Assembly: GCA_030630395.1 (NCBI GenBank)
Contig: DAOVNE010000052.1
Coordinates: 1-7,577, forward strand
Source of the DNA: Candidatus Eiseniibacteriota bacterium
Lineage (GTDB): Bacteria; Joyebacterota; Joyebacteria; Joyebacterales; Joyebacteraceae
Direction of reading: 5' to 3'
DNA: 7,577 bases
Under the pieces are notes generated by a model. That model worked only from the letters and a program-made list of their open reading frames with translations. It searched no databases and was not told the DNA's origin. The translations under genes were made by a program, and so were the position numbers. Below, piece by piece: positions 5,770-7,577 of the stretch (positions are counted from its first letter, which is position 1; every line of letters begins with the position of its first letter).

Positions 5770-6609
5770 ATGCGTGTCGTCGTTACAGGCGGAAGCGGAC
5801 TCCTTGGCCGGCGGGTCGTGAGCAGACTCGCAGACGAGCATAGTGTCGTGAACCTCGACATCCGCTCCTCGCGAGATGATGTCGGCGAATACGTTCGCTG
5901 CGACATCCTGGACAGGTCCGGCGTAGCGCGTGCCATGAGAGGCGCCACTGCTGTCGTCCACGCCGCCGCTCTCCCCGGCCCCTCTTTCGGAACACCACAA
6001 GAACTCCGTACTGTGAATACCGATGGGACTGCTGAGGTCGCGCGCGCAGCGCTCGAGGCCGGCGTACAGCGATTCATCCATGTCTCAAGCGAAGCCGTTC
6101 TCGGCTTCGTGTTTGGCAATGGAGAAGAGAGACCCACGTACCTGCCGATCGACGAAGGTCATCCCACCTCTCCATCCGAGCCCTACGGCAACAGCAAGTT
6201 CGTTGCAGAGACGCTCCTTGAACATCAGATTGGAAGTGCGCTACCGCTCGTCATCCTTCGCCCTCCGTGGATCTGGGTGCCAAGTGAGTACGACCGCTAC
6301 CGCACACTGGTGGAGAGCCCTGATCAGTGGGCCACCGGACTCTGGGCATATGTGCATGGAGATGATGTCGCAGAGGCCATCGCGCGAGTGCTCGCAGCCG
6401 AGCTACCAACGGGAACCCACACCGCATATATATGCGCACCAGACAACGGGACCATCTATCCCACGGCCGAACTGGTCGAGAAGTGGTATCCTGATCTCAC
6501 GCTTCCAAGTAGGTTTCCGGAATACGGCAGCCTCATATCATCCGACACGCTCTTTGCCCTCACGGGCTTTCGCCCAGCTATGCGATGGAGGGAGTTCCTT
6601 ACGGCATGA
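5770..6609 (+). CDS. NAD-dependent epimerase/dehydratase (extended SDR)
   Basis: A 279-residue extended short-chain dehydrogenase/reductase. The Rossmann motif TGGSGLLG (6-13) sits at the N terminus. Asp30 in VVNLDIR is the acidic residue that favours NAD(H). VVHAAALPG (62-70) is the second cofactor motif. Ser106-Ser107 in HVSSEAV and Tyr139/Lys143 in EPYGNSK form the catalytic Ser-Tyr-Lys set. LRPPWIWVP (163-171) is typical of NAD-dependent epimerase/dehydratase proteins acting on sugars or nucleotide sugars; the substrate is not readable. I chose ATG 5770 because GGGGG (5757-5761) lies eight bases upstream and the Rossmann motif then falls at its usual place. ATG 5731 in frame would add 13 residues (MDFEWTAPKG...) and is a possible alternative. 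The stop overlaps the nucleoside hydrolase start (ATGA, 6606-6609), implying translational coupling. Confidence 0.92.
   Translation: MRVVVTGGSGLLGRRVVSRLADEHSVVNLDIRSSRDDVGEYVRCDILDRSGVARAMRGATAVVHAAALPGPSFGTPQELRTVNTDGTAEVARAALEAGVQRFIHVSSEAVLGFVFGNGEERPTYLPIDEGHPTSPSEPYGNSKFVAETLLEHQIGSALPLVILRPPWIWVPSEYDRYRTLVESPDQWATGLWAYVHGDDVAEAIARVLAAELPTGTHTAYICAPDNGTIYPTAELVEKWYPDLTLPSRFPEYGSLISSDTLFALTGFRPAMRWREFLTA
6587..6594 (+). promoter_or_regulatory. Ribosome binding site for the nucleoside hydrolase
   Basis: GGAGGGAG lies inside the end of the SDR gene, 11 bases before ATG 6606. It supports the start at 6606 rather than the in-frame ATG at 6585, which would add seven residues (MEGVPYG) that are not family-like and would overlap this site. 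Confidence 0.6.
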
Positions 6610-7574
6610 GAATCGTCCTCGACATGGACACGGGTGTAGACGATGCGGTCGCGATGGTGCTCGCTATGAACTCCCCGGAGTTCGAGGTCGAGGCCATAAC
6701 GACCGTCGCCGGGAACGCGCCTGTGGTTCAATGTACACGGAACTCGCTCCTTATCACCGAACTGCTGAGACCGGGGGACCCTCCCCCTGTTGCGCACGGC
6801 GCATGTGAGCCACTCGTCCAGCCTCTCATCATCGCTCCGGAGGTCCACGGCCACGATGGCTTGGGTGGACTCCTTGACTCGCTTCCAACACCGCATCATG
6901 CCGCGGATACCAGACCCGCCGTCGAACTAATCGCGGCCATCCCGCACGATGGCCCGGACGACGTGTCGCTTGTCGCCTCGGGTCCCCTGACGAATCTGGC
7001 GATTGCACTCAGGACCGACCCGACCGCAATGGCGGCCTACAGGCGGATTGTCATAATGGGAGGCGCGTTCGATGTGCCGGGGAATACCGGACCGGTGGCC
7101 GAGTTCAACTTTTACGTCGACCCCGACGCGGCATCGGAGGTTCTGAACTCAGGACTCGACATAACCATCATCCCCCTTGATGTTACAATGAGCACGGCTC
7201 TCACAAGAGACGCGCTTGAATCATTGGTGAGGAGTGGGGGCCGGACTGATACCCAGGCCCTGGCGAAGCCGGGACGGAACCTGGCGGCGATTCTCTATCG
7301 CGCCCTCGACTACTATATGAGCTTCCAGGAGGACGAGTCGGGACTGAATGGCGGGTTCATGCACGATGCGCTCGCCGTTTCAGCTGCGCTCTTCCCTTCC
7401 ATTATCACGACGAGGCCGGCATCCGTTGAGGTCGTAACGAGTGGGCCTGCGCGCGGACGCTCACTTGTTCGTCCTGCCGTCAACGGGCGAACGGTGAACA
7501 TCGCCGTCGGTCTCGACGAGAGCATGTTCCATGAGATTCTTGAGGAGAGGGTTCTTCAGCCTGTCTGGGGTTGA
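6606..7574 (+). CDS. Inosine-uridine preferring nucleoside hydrolase family protein
   Basis: A 322-residue enzyme that cleaves the N-glycosidic bond of nucleosides to base and ribose, cytoplasmic and Ca2+-dependent by family knowledge. The N-terminal Ca2+ motif is DMDTGVDDA (6-14), a DxG variant of the canonical DxDPGxDDA, with Asp8, Asp12 and Asp13 kept. Further family blocks are VHGHDGLGG (80-88), ASGPLTNLA (124-132), VIMGGAF (149-155), FNFYVDPDAA (167-176, Asn168 ribose contact) and GFMHDALAV (250-258) with His253 and Asp254. It is complete and of usual length. Base preference cannot be deduced. It starts inside the SDR stop codon (ATGA), so the two are probably made together. The nucleoside could be a salvage substrate whose sugar or derivative the SDR then processes, but this is inference. 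Three bases remain after the stop, so any terminator lies outside the window. Confidence 0.94.
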   Translation: MRIVLDMDTGVDDAVAMVLAMNSPEFEVEAITTVAGNAPVVQCTRNSLLITELLRPGDPPPVAHGACEPLVQPLIIAPEVHGHDGLGGLLDSLPTPHHAADTRPAVELIAAIPHDGPDDVSLVASGPLTNLAIALRTDPTAMAAYRRIVIMGGAFDVPGNTGPVAEFNFYVDPDAASEVLNSGLDITIIPLDVTMSTALTRDALESLVRSGGRTDTQALAKPGRNLAAILYRALDYYMSFQEDESGLNGGFMHDALAVSAALFPSIITTRPASVEVVTSGPARGRSLVRPAVNGRTVNIAVGLDESMFHEILEERVLQPVWG

Positions 7575-7577
7575 ATC

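Overview
The window is a bacterial chromosomal segment, G+C-rich by eye (high fifties percent, not computed). It has tight gene spacing, good Shine-Dalgarno sites, and both a Sec-type signal peptide and a probable lipoprotein. This suggests a diderm bacterium. No rRNA, tRNA or lineage marker is present. The gene mix (DUF4097 envelope protein, pepF/M3 oligoendopeptidase, GAF-PAS sensor, GSTA-type YjbQ) would fit an environmental lineage of the FCB/Eisenbacteria/Krumholzibacteriota kind, but that is only an impression.

Layout. (1) Positions 1-711, minus strand: N-terminal part of a GAF-PAS sensory protein that runs off the left edge. (2) 712-865: intergenic stretch with three dyads: a clear intrinsic terminator for the next gene, a 14-bp perfect palindrome and an 8-bp-stem hairpin just ahead of the sensor start. 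(3) 866-1867, minus: exported DUF4097-type repeat protein whose predicted beta-solenoid carries a regular DDGD motif about every 18-21 residues. (4) 1868-2058: divergent control region with a plausible extended -10 promoter for the rightward gene. (5) 2059-3873, plus: M3-family oligoendopeptidase (PepF-like), then a small probable lipoprotein (3898-4359). (6) 4418-5167, minus: class I SAM-dependent methyltransferase, convergent with the lipoprotein. (7) 5168-5269: second divergent control region. (8) 5270-7574, plus: YjbQ/UPF0047 protein, NAD-dependent epimerase/dehydratase-like SDR, and nucleoside hydrolase. The last two overlap by ATGA and are probably translationally coupled.

How the genes fit together. 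The two leftward genes at the left end (envelope repeat protein and sensor) are separated by a terminator and are probably independent units. The peptidase and lipoprotein probably share a transcript. The YjbQ-SDR-nucleoside hydrolase set looks like a small operon for nucleoside or cofactor salvage, but no substrate can be read from sequence. I see no mobile element, CRISPR array, phage gene or toxin-antitoxin pair. Most of the window is ordinary housekeeping or accessory metabolism. The most distinctive object is the DDGD-ladder protein.
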